Positions 43,987-56,161 of a DNA stretch of 64,000 bases are shown in pieces; positions within the stretch are counted from its first letter, which is position 1; every line of letters starts with the position of its first letter. Position numbers and translations under genes: made by a program. This DNA comes from Prevotella sp. (GTDB taxonomy: Bacteria > Bacteroidota > Bacteroidia > Bacteroidales > Bacteroidaceae), in NCBI GenBank assembly GCA_017623655.1, contig JAGAON010000007.1:186001-250000 (forward strand), given 5' to 3'. Below the pieces are notes generated by a model. That model did no database searches, was not told where the DNA came from, and saw only the letters and a program-made list of their open reading frames with translations.

Positions 43987-45980
43987 TGAAAAGACTCGGA
44001 TTATTACTGTTCATCTGCATCTTCATGCAGAAGGCCACTATATCCGCATGGGTAGGAATGCCAATGCCGAAGCTGCACATCGAGGGCAGGAACCTTGTGG
44101 ATGAGGACGGCAACAAAGTGTTGCTCCACGGCTTCGGGCAGACTTACAGCCCGTGGTTCAACGAGCAAGGCAAGTACTGGAGCAACTACAACGTGAGCAA
44201 ATGCCTGTACTATAACAAGTCAAAGATAAGCGGACTGCTCAACAAAGGCTGGAAGGTAAACTGGCTCCGCCTGCACATGGACCCCTACTGGAGCAACACC
44301 CCGGGTGTCTCCACCACGGGAGAGGAAGACATCTCCGCCTTCAGCATGGAGCGTTTCAAGACGTATTTCGAGTCCGTCTTCCTCAAGATGGCCGCCTACG
44401 CCGAGGGCAAGGGGCTATATGTGGTAATGCGTCCGCCCGGTGTCTGCCCCAAGAACATCACCCGCGGCGACGATTACCAGAAGTACCTGATACAGGTATG
44501 GACGCACGTCGCGCAGCGAATGGTGGAGATGGGCAACACGTCCTATATGTTCGAGCTTGCCAACGAGCCGGTGAACGTGACTGGAAGCATCACCGAATAC
44601 TTCCAGGACATCGTCGATGCGATACGCGCCACGGGCTGCAACAACATACTGTGGGTACCCGGTTCCGGCTACCAGAGCGACTACCGTGCATACGCCGCCA
44701 ACCCCATCAGGGGCGAGAACATAGGCTATGCCGTACACTGCTACCCCGGATGGTACGGCAGTGACGCCGAGGTAGATAGCGCAGAAGACACCGGCGACGT
44801 GGCGGGAGGCGGCTACAAAGGCTTCCTCAACGGATGGAACGATAAGGTAAGGTGCGTTGCCGACTTCGCCCCCATCCTCGTGACGGAGATGGACTGGGCG
44901 CCGAAGAAGTACGGCAATTCATGGGGCAAGTCAGTGACCGGCACCCGCGGCGGAAGCGGTTTCGGCGCAAACTTCAAGTATATGTGCGACCTTACGGGCA
45001 ACGTCAGCTGGATGCTCTTCACCGGACCGGAACTGCTGGCGAAGTATGATGACGCCGCCGAGGACGGGGATGACTTCCTTACCTCCCCCGAGGCCTGCGC
45101 ACGACCCATCTACCGGTGGTATAACGACTATGCGGCTGAATGGCCTGCCGGTGCCACCGAGGCCTCAAAGCGCATCGTTTCGCTGGAGGTGGGATGCGAT
45201 GAAAACATCACCGCACTGTCGGGAGGCATCGTCTCCGTGCCGGTTGACGCCATATACGAGGACGGCCACCGCTCCTGCGTGACGCACACGGCGCAATATT
45301 CTTTCAGCAACCCTGACGTTGCCGTGTTCGACAAGGGCGTGATAAGCGTCAACAAGGACGGCTTCACAAACGTGACAATATCCGTTACCGACGCCTTCGG
45401 CACCACAAAGGAATGCACCGTGTCACTGACCGCAACGTCATTCCCGCTCACCAATGCAGACTTCAACCCCTGCATCTGGGAGAACGGCACCTTCGACGAG
45501 CAGACAGGCACGCTGATTACGGGACAATACGGCTTCGGCGGCTGGCAGTACGGCAAGGGGCTGGACATCAGCGCATGGAAATACATCATCATTGAGCTGC
45601 ATGAACAGCAGTCGGCAGGGGCTTCCTTCCGCCTGTTCGACGAGAACAACTACTGGACAAAGCCCGCCATGGTAAGCATGGGGACATCCACCCGCAAAGT
45701 GATAACGCTCTCATCGCTGAAGAAAGACGGCACCACAACCGCCCTGAACCTCAGGCATATCTACATAGCCGGCTTCTGGTCAAACGGCGGAAAGCCCATA
45801 CGCATCAAGAGCGTGTTCCTCTCCAACGACGCCAACGCCACCGGAGTGCAGGACCTCCAACCCGCAACCTCCGGCCTACAACCTATAACCTACAACCTGT
45901 TCGGCCAGAAGGTGCGCAACTTGAAGAATGGCAACATATACATAATGAACGGTAAAAAGATAATGAAACAGGCGCGGTGA
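43983..45980 (+). CDS. GH5 endo-glycanase with Ig-like domain and C-terminal tail
   Basis: 665 residues, start ATG overlapping the GH98 stop (ATGA), so translation is coupled. Signal peptide to about residue 22, GH5 barrel (about 30-395) with acid/base E195 (MFELANEPVN) and nucleophile E302 (ILVTEMDWAP), a bacterial Ig-like domain (about 400-480), a beta-sandwich (about 490-620) and a YNLFGQKV tail. The subfamily is not certain; a xylan-active GH5 subfamily such as 21 fits the neighbourhood. It probably works with GH98 on the same substrate. Confidence 0.88.
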   Translation: MMKRLGLLLFICIFMQKATISAWVGMPMPKLHIEGRNLVDEDGNKVLLHGFGQTYSPWFNEQGKYWSNYNVSKCLYYNKSKISGLLNKGWKVNWLRLHMDPYWSNTPGVSTTGEEDISAFSMERFKTYFESVFLKMAAYAEGKGLYVVMRPPGVCPKNITRGDDYQKYLIQVWTHVAQRMVEMGNTSYMFELANEPVNVTGSITEYFQDIVDAIRATGCNNILWVPGSGYQSDYRAYAANPIRGENIGYAVHCYPGWYGSDAEVDSAEDTGDVAGGGYKGFLNGWNDKVRCVADFAPILVTEMDWAPKKYGNSWGKSVTGTRGGSGFGANFKYMCDLTGNVSWMLFTGPELLAKYDDAAEDGDDFLTSPEACARPIYRWYNDYAAEWPAGATEASKRIVSLEVGCDENITALSGGIVSVPVDAIYEDGHRSCVTHTAQYSFSNPDVAVFDKGVISVNKDGFTNVTISVTDAFGTTKECTVSLTATSFPLTNADFNPCIWENGTFDEQTGTLITGQYGFGGWQYGKGLDISAWKYIIIELHEQQSAGASFRLFDENNYWTKPAMVSMGTSTRKVITLSSLKKDGTTTALNLRHIYIAGFWSNGGKPIRIKSVFLSNDANATGVQDLQPATSGLQPITYNLFGQKVRNLKNGNIYIMNGKKIMKQAR

Positions 45981-46005
45981 AACGGCGACAATATCACCGC
46001 CCGCC

Positions 46006-46090
46006 GCAAAAGGGTGCTAATCACATCGCAATCAGGTGCTGATTACAGTGTGATTAGCACCTGATTACAATGCAATCGGCACCTGATTGC
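46006..46090. repeat. Family C repeat
   Basis: GCAAAAGGGTGCTAATCAC, CAGGTGCTGATTAC, TGATTAGCACCTGATTAC and CAATCGGCACCTGATTGC. Begins 26 bp after the GH5 stop, in the 455 bp gene-free region 45981-46435. Confidence 0.8.
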
Positions 46091-46143
46091 GGCGGCACTG
46101 AATCGCAATGCCGTGCAGGAAGGTATGCCGAAATGAAGTAAAC

Positions 46144-46275
46144 AGGAGTTATCGCTCCGCTTAGGAGTTACAGGGAGTTAACGGACAAATGATTTTACCT
46201 TGACATTCAGGCTATTGTCTGTTAACTTCATGCGGCACAAGCCGCATAACTTCCGTTAACTCCAGCTAACTTCCA
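46144..46275. repeat. Family E repeat
   Basis: AGGAGTTA...GGGAGTTAACGGACAAATG on the left, TGTCTGTTAACTTC...CGTTAACTCCAGC on the right, with inner hairpin ATGCGGCACAAGCCGCAT. A lone family B half (GGCGGACGCACCAAGGTACG) follows at 46315-46343. Confidence 0.78.
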
Positions 46276-46420
46276 CATTTTGACACACCCTCGGGACACC
46301 GCCCCTTCCGTATTGGCGGACGCACCAAGGTACGTCCCTACAACGGCAGGATGCCGTGCCTACTGCCCCGCAAAGCCGCATAACAAAGATACATTCTGAA
46401 CATACTACCAAATAACTTAA

Positions 46421-48433
<2,013 letters not shown>

Positions 48434-48485
48434 ATCCCGCAGCCGACAATGCAGGTGTGAAAACACATCCGCTACCGGCCGCCCG

Positions 48486-48570
48486 GCAAAAGGGTGCTGA
48501 TTACCATGTAAACAGGTGCTAATCACCTTGTAATCAGGTGCTGATTACAAGGTAAAAGGCACCCTTTTAC
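48486..48570. repeat. Family C repeat
   Basis: GCAAAAGGGTGCTGATTACC on the left and GGTAAAAGGCACCCTTTTAC on the right, with two internal words. 53 bp after the preceding stop codon. Confidence 0.8.
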
Positions 48571-48638
48571 AAGAGTGCCACGCATCTTTCTGACTGCCAA
48601 ATGATTAATAACACAATAAAAATACAAACAACTATCCT

Positions 48639-49973
48639 ATGAAACTAAGAACCATAAAAGGACTGTCCGCCGCCGTAGCCGCGGCGATATTCCCGCTTCT
48701 GTCACACGCGCAGAACCCTATCGTACAGACCTGTTACACCACCGACCCGGCACCCATGGTAAGCGGAGACAGACTTTATGTCTTCACAGGCCACGACGAG
48801 GACAAGGCCGACTTCTTCTGGATGAACGAATGGAGGCTCTACTCCACCGCCGACATGGTGAACTGGCAGGACCACGGCAGCCCGCTCGCCCTGTGCGACT
48901 TCAAATGGGCGGACGACCGGGCATGGGCGCCGCAGTGCATCGAGCGCAACGGGAAGTTCTATTTCTACGTGCCGGCGCACTCACGCATCAGCGGAGGCAT
49001 GGCGATAGGCGTGGCCGTGGCCGACAAGATTGAGGGGCCATACCATGACCCCTTGGGGAAACCGCTCTACGAGGACGGCAAATGGGACCACATAGACCCG
49101 ACGGTCATGATTGACGACGACGGACAGGCGTACATATACTGGGGCAACCCGCGCCTGTACTCGGCGAAACTGAATGAGGACATGGTGAGCCTCGCATCGG
49201 AAGTGAAGTGCGACACCACCGTGGCCAGATACACCGAAGGCCCGTGGATATACAAGAAAGGAAAGGGAAGATACTTCATGATATACGCCGCGGGAGGCAT
49301 ACCTGAGTGCATCGCTTACAGCGAGAGCAAGAAGCCGCAGGGCCCGTGGAAGTACAAGGGCGAGGTGATGGCACAGGACAACTTCACCAACTCCTTCACC
49401 AACCACTCCGGCATAGTGGAGTTCAAGGGACACAACTACTTCTTCTACCACACCGGATGGCTGCCCGGAGGAGGCGGTTTCGGCCGCAGCGTGAGCGTGG
49501 AGGAGTTTAACTGGGACAAGGACGGCAACCTGCCGCTGATAAAACCGACCAAAGAGGGCGTCAATCCCATCGCCACGCTGTCGCCATATACCCGCGTCGA
49601 GGGCGAGACCATGGCATTCAGCAAGGGTGTGAGGACTGACCAGAACAAGAAACAATCCCGCGTCTGGGCAAGCGACATACACAACGGCGACTGGATCAAG
49701 CTGCGCGAGGTGGATTTCTCCAAGGGAGCCACGGCCATAGAGGCGTGCGCAGCCAGCGCATTGCAGGGCGGAACGATGGAGGTTCACCTTGACAAGGAGG
49801 ACGGAACGGTCATCGCCACCGTAGCCGTCGCACCCACAGGGGGATGGGAAGAGTGGCAGACGTTCACCGCACCCGTCACCGCGTCCGTCAGCGGAAAGCA
49901 CGACATATACCTCGTGTTCAAGGGACTGAAAGGCAGCAGGCTGTTCAACCTCGACTGGTGGAGGGTGAAGTAA
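48639..49973 (+). CDS. GH43-CBM6 arabinoxylan arabinofuranosidase or xylosidase
   Basis: 444 residues. Signal peptide (to about SHAQ, residue 25), GH43 propeller (about 28-315) with D36 (YTTDPAPMV), D153 (DHIDPTVMI) and E200 (YTEGPWIY), and a C-terminal CBM6 (about 320-444, beginning YTRVEGETMAFS). The sequence type is like GH43 subfamily 29 or neighbours, which release arabinose from xylan. No YNLQGQ tail. It stands alone between two esterase genes. Confidence 0.92.
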   Translation: MKLRTIKGLSAAVAAAIFPLLSHAQNPIVQTCYTTDPAPMVSGDRLYVFTGHDEDKADFFWMNEWRLYSTADMVNWQDHGSPLALCDFKWADDRAWAPQCIERNGKFYFYVPAHSRISGGMAIGVAVADKIEGPYHDPLGKPLYEDGKWDHIDPTVMIDDDGQAYIYWGNPRLYSAKLNEDMVSLASEVKCDTTVARYTEGPWIYKKGKGRYFMIYAAGGIPECIAYSESKKPQGPWKYKGEVMAQDNFTNSFTNHSGIVEFKGHNYFFYHTGWLPGGGGFGRSVSVEEFNWDKDGNLPLIKPTKEGVNPIATLSPYTRVEGETMAFSKGVRTDQNKKQSRVWASDIHNGDWIKLREVDFSKGATAIEACAASALQGGTMEVHLDKEDGTVIATVAVAPTGGWEEWQTFTAPVTASVSGKHDIYLVFKGLKGSRLFNLDWWRVK

Positions 49974-50022
49974 AAAAGAAAACAGTGCCCTCCCAACCTC
50001 CTAACGCGCCCTCCGCACCCGC

Positions 50023-50050
50023 TTGTAGAGACGATGTACCACATCGTCTC
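50023..50050. repeat. Single family A unit
   Basis: TGTAGAGACGATGTACCACA then TCGTCTCA, one palindrome without its inverted partner. Lies in the 536 bp gene-free region 49974-50509 before the large inverted repeat. Confidence 0.8.
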
Positions 50051-50103
50051 AGCAAAGAAAAGCGCATAATATCATTAAGGATATGTGTGTCAAAAGCGCC
50101 GAA

Positions 50104-50421
50104 GAACCCCGAAGGGGTGACATAACTTAGCCCAGGGTGCAAACCCTGGGAATGGGAAAGATACATACAAGAAACAGTATTGGCACCCCAAAGCCGGCAG
50201 GTGAGGAGGCCAAAGGCCGACGAGGGGTGAAAAAGAAAACAATGAAAAAAGAATATCCATACAACGAAAATAAGGCTATGACATATTGGGATGTAACACC
50301 CCTCGTCGTACTTCGTACTCCTCGCCTGCCGGCTTTGGGGTGCCAATACGTGTCATCGCCCCATGGTACAATCCCCAGGGTTTGCACCCTGGGCTAAGTT
50401 CTGTCACCCCTTCGGGGTTCG
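50104..50421. repeat. Large inverted repeat, family G
   Basis: Left arm 50104-50238 and right arm 50297-50421 are inverted: GAACCCCGAAGGGGTGACAT with the right end CACCCCTTCGGGGTTC, CCCAGGGTGCAAACCCTGGG with CCCAGGGTTTGCACCCTGGG, TATTGGCACCCCAAAGCCGG with CCGGCTTTGGGGTGCCAATA, and GACGAGGGGTG with CACCCCTCGTC. About 58 bp of loop lies between them. No protein-coding evidence. A related half-element is at 58888-59010. Confidence 0.88.
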
Positions 50422-50500
50422 CCGCCTATAAATTCCATTCTTGACACACCCGCCCACAAGCGGTGTATCGGCTATTGATACAACAAACCATATATAATAA

Positions 50501-52534
<2,034 letters not shown>

Positions 52535-52537
52535 ACC

Positions 52538-54112
52538 ATGAAGAAAGTTCTTTTCAGCATATTCATCGCCTTGGCGGCCATGACCGCCGGGGCGCAGACA
52601 TCCACACAGTGTAAAAACCCGGTTATATGGGCGGACGTTCCTGACCCCGACGTGATACGTGTGGGCAGTGACTACTACATGGTCAGCACCACCATGCACC
52701 TCATGCCGGGCGTGCCGGTGATGCACTCGAGAGACCTTGTGCACTGGGAGACCGTGGGTTACGTCTATGACAAGCTGTCCGACACACCGCTATACGACCT
52801 TGAAGGCGGAACGGTGTATGGAAGAGGGCAGTGGGCTACAAGCATACGGTACCACAAAGGCACGTATTACCTGTTGTTTTCGCCTAACGACAGGCCGTAC
52901 CGCAGCTTCATCTACACCGCAAAAGACCCCACTGGACCGTGGACTTTGCAGTGCCGCACAAACCATTTCCATGACGCTTCGCTGTTCATTGACGATGACG
53001 ACAGGGTTTATGTGTTCTACGGGACGGGACAGGTGGCCGAGCTTAACAAGGACTTCAGCGGCCTGAAAGAGGGCGGACTGCGTGCAACCGTGCTGAAACG
53101 GGACGCTGACGAGACGGGACTGCTTGAAGGAAGCCGCGTAATAAAGAAGGACGGGAAATACTATCTGCTCATGATTTCATGGCCGAACGGACAGAAACGC
53201 CGGCAGGTATGCTACCGTGCCGACCGCATAGAGGGCCCATACGAGAAGGAAGTGATACTGACCGACAACTTCAAGGGCTTCCCTTACGTGGGACAGGGCA
53301 CCATTGTCGATGACATAAACGGCAACTGGTACGGCATAATCTTCCAAGACCGCGGCGGCGTAGGGCGTGTGCTGACGCTCGAACCATGCACATGGAAGGA
53401 GGGATGGCCTATGCTTGGCGACGAGAACGGCCGCATACCGGAGACGTTCAACGTGCCGCTCGCCACGTACAAGCCACAGAACGGCATAACGGGCAGCGAT
53501 GATTTCAGCTCTGCGGCAATCGGAAAGCAGTGGCAGTGGAACCATAACCCCATCAACTCCATGTGGTCTCTCACCGAAAGGGAGGGATGGCTGAGACTGA
53601 AAACGTCGCGGATAACGGACAATGTGTTCCTCGCCCCCAACACAATCACGCAAAGAATGTTCGGCCCGGAGAGCGAAGCGACAGTCTGTGTAGATCTGAA
53701 CGGAATGAAAGACGGTGACGTTTGCGGCATGGGAGCGTTCAACGGAGACTCCGGACTGCTCTCGGTGGTGCAGGATGGCAAGCGCCGCACGCTGCAACTG
53801 ACCTTTGAATCCGTTGATCTTCAGGACCCCGGAAAGCGGGTTGTGGGTGTGAAGAAGGAGGTGATAGAGGCTGTTCCCGTAAAGAACGGAACGATATGGC
53901 TCCGCGTACACGGCGACTTCAACCTCGGCAAGGACCTCGCCACATTCTCATACAGCACTGACGGCAAGACATTCAGGACGATAGGCAAGCCGTTCAAGAT
54001 GAGATTCGACTACAAAAGGATGTTCATGGGAACCAAGTTCGCACTCTACTGCTACGCCACAAAGCAGTGCGGAGGATGGGCGGACTTCGATAATTTCACC
54101 ATAAAACAATAA
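52538..54112 (+). CDS. GH43 beta-xylosidase/arabinofuranosidase, exported
   Basis: 524 residues. Signal peptide (to about TAGAQ, residue 20), GH43 propeller (about 25-315) with D36 (ADVPDPDVI), D146 (HFHDASLF) and E198 (GLLEGSRV), and a C-terminal beta-sandwich (about 325-524). It resembles GH43 subfamily 12, often alpha-L-arabinofuranosidases. It starts 3 bp after the CE6-CE1 stop and ends 19 bp before GH97, so the three form an operon. Confidence 0.93.
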   Translation: MKKVLFSIFIALAAMTAGAQTSTQCKNPVIWADVPDPDVIRVGSDYYMVSTTMHLMPGVPVMHSRDLVHWETVGYVYDKLSDTPLYDLEGGTVYGRGQWATSIRYHKGTYYLLFSPNDRPYRSFIYTAKDPTGPWTLQCRTNHFHDASLFIDDDDRVYVFYGTGQVAELNKDFSGLKEGGLRATVLKRDADETGLLEGSRVIKKDGKYYLLMISWPNGQKRRQVCYRADRIEGPYEKEVILTDNFKGFPYVGQGTIVDDINGNWYGIIFQDRGGVGRVLTLEPCTWKEGWPMLGDENGRIPETFNVPLATYKPQNGITGSDDFSSAAIGKQWQWNHNPINSMWSLTEREGWLRLKTSRITDNVFLAPNTITQRMFGPESEATVCVDLNGMKDGDVCGMGAFNGDSGLLSVVQDGKRRTLQLTFESVDLQDPGKRVVGVKKEVIEAVPVKNGTIWLRVHGDFNLGKDLATFSYSTDGKTFRTIGKPFKMRFDYKRMFMGTKFALYCYATKQCGGWADFDNFTIKQ

Positions 54113-54131
54113 TAATTACATTAACAACGCA

Positions 54132-56141
54132 ATGAATAAAATAAAGAACTACACCGTTATTGCGGCGGCATTGGCCGCCACTGTTGCCGCCGATGCGGCC
54201 GCACTGACAAGCCCCGACGGCAAGACCGCCGTCACGGTAGCGTGTGACAATGGTATGCCGACATACACAGTGGAGTACAACGGCACCACGGTCATCATGC
54301 CGTCGGCATTAGGTCTGAACACAAACGTGGGCGACTTCACCAAGAACCTGACCCTGTCAAAGACGGAAGAGGTAAGGAAAGTGACCGACAGCTACCGCCT
54401 CTACAACACAAAGCACAGCGAAATGAACTACGAAGCCAACGCACAGACGTTCACCTTCGCACAGGACGGCAAGGATGTGATGGCCGTAACGTTCCAGACA
54501 AGCAACGACAACGTGGCCTTCCGCTATGTGCTGCTGCCGCAAAAGGAAACACTTTGCTGCGTCATCAACTCCGAAGCGACGGCTTTCCGTATGCCCCAAG
54601 GCACCACAACATTCCTCTGTCCGCAGATGGGGACAATGAGCGGCTTCGCCCGCACGGCCCCAAGCTACGAGACTCACTATGAGGCTGACGGGCAAACGGG
54701 CAAAAACGGCTGGGGGAACGGCTACACATTCCCCTGCCTCTTCAAGGTGAAAGGCGGGGAAGGCAGCACTACCCCACTCTACTGGGCACTCATCTCCGAG
54801 ACCGGACTGGACGGATCATACTGCGCCACACGCCTCGAAGGAAAGGAAAACGGACTGTACCGCATCGCTTTCCCGAGCGAAAAGGAGAACAACGGCTACG
54901 GCTCCGCAACCGTGCAGGCCGCACTGCCGTCCGCAACACCATGGAGAACCATCACCATAGGCAGCACACTGAAACCCATTGTGGAGACAACCATAACGTG
55001 GGACGTGCTGGGCAACGACGCAAGCCACCATCATACGGACAAGGAATACAAGGACGCAGCGGAGAAATACGGCCGTGGCAGCTGGTCATGGATTATCAAA
55101 ATGGATGCAAGCTGCAACTTCGACACACAGAAGGAATACATCGATTTCAGCGCGGCGATGGGCTGGGAATCCCTCCTTATAGACGCAAAATGGGACGTAC
55201 AGATAGGCCGTGACCGCATAGCCGAACTGGCACGCTACGGCAAAAGCAAGGGAGTAAGCCTCTACCTGTGGTACAACTCCAACGGCAAGTGGAACGACGC
55301 GCCGCAGAGTCCGCGCAACTGCATGGACACATCACACCGCCGCCGCGCCGAGATGGCATGGATGAAGAGCGTCGGAATACGCGGCATCAAGGTCGATTTC
55401 TTCGGCGGTGACAAGCAATGCACCATGCAACTGTACGAAGACATACTGCGTGACGCACAGGACTTCGGCCTCATGGTCATCTTCCACGGCTGCACACTGC
55501 CAAGAGGATGGGAGCGCATGTACCCCAACTTCGTGGCAAGCGAGGCCGTAAGGGCAAGCGAGAACCTGCACTTCGGACAATATGAATGCGACAGGGAAGC
55601 AATGGACGCCACCTTCCTTCCATTCCTGCGCAACACCGTAGGCAGCATGGACTTCGGAGGAAGCACACTCAACCGCTACTACAACTCCAACAACTCCGCC
55701 GACAAGGGAGGCACACACCGCGTGACATCCGACGTCTTCGCCCTCGCCACCGCGATACTCTTCCAAAGCCCGGTGCAGCACTTCGCCATGGCACCCAACA
55801 ACCTTACCGACGCTCCCGCATGGGCTGTTGACTTCATGAAGAACGTGCCCACCACATGGGACGAGACACGTTTCATCGACGGTTACCCCGGACGCTACGT
55901 CATACTCGCACGCCGCACCGGCACAAAGTGGTACGTTACCGGTGTCAACGCAGACAAAACGCCATTGAAGATGAAACTCTCCCTGCCCATGTTCGCCCCC
56001 GGAGATACCGTCACCGTATATAGCGACGACGCCAAACTGAACGGAAGCGTAAGGCAAACCAAGCTGAACCGCAAGCAGGAAATAAACATAACCATCCCGT
56101 ATAACGGAGGAATTGTCATACAAACACAACAAAATAATTAA
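54132..56141 (+). CDS. GH97 glycosidase (probably alpha-galactosidase)
   Basis: 669 residues. Signal peptide with Ala-rich region (to about residue 23), N-terminal beta-super-sandwich (about 24-290), TIM barrel (about 295-560) and C-terminal beta domain. The barrel carries D422 in GIKVDFFGG, the nucleophile position of retaining GH97 enzymes such as the Bacteroides alpha-galactosidase, with conserved Glu at 471 and 477 in the following strand (SEAVRASEN). Inverting alpha-glucosidase members lack this Asp. Galactose caps on complex xylan side chains would explain its place here. Confidence 0.88.
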   Translation: MNKIKNYTVIAAALAATVAADAAALTSPDGKTAVTVACDNGMPTYTVEYNGTTVIMPSALGLNTNVGDFTKNLTLSKTEEVRKVTDSYRLYNTKHSEMNYEANAQTFTFAQDGKDVMAVTFQTSNDNVAFRYVLLPQKETLCCVINSEATAFRMPQGTTTFLCPQMGTMSGFARTAPSYETHYEADGQTGKNGWGNGYTFPCLFKVKGGEGSTTPLYWALISETGLDGSYCATRLEGKENGLYRIAFPSEKENNGYGSATVQAALPSATPWRTITIGSTLKPIVETTITWDVLGNDASHHHTDKEYKDAAEKYGRGSWSWIIKMDASCNFDTQKEYIDFSAAMGWESLLIDAKWDVQIGRDRIAELARYGKSKGVSLYLWYNSNGKWNDAPQSPRNCMDTSHRRRAEMAWMKSVGIRGIKVDFFGGDKQCTMQLYEDILRDAQDFGLMVIFHGCTLPRGWERMYPNFVASEAVRASENLHFGQYECDREAMDATFLPFLRNTVGSMDFGGSTLNRYYNSNNSADKGGTHRVTSDVFALATAILFQSPVQHFAMAPNNLTDAPAWAVDFMKNVPTTWDETRFIDGYPGRYVILARRTGTKWYVTGVNADKTPLKMKLSLPMFAPGDTVTVYSDDAKLNGSVRQTKLNRKQEINITIPYNGGIVIQTQQNN

Positions 56142-56161
56142 TCTTTCTAACAAACAAACCA

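Noticed and set aside
50137..50397. Short open frames on both strands in the family G inverted repeat
   Set aside because: They start with the same six residues (MQTLG...) because the arms are inverted copies; no coding evidence.
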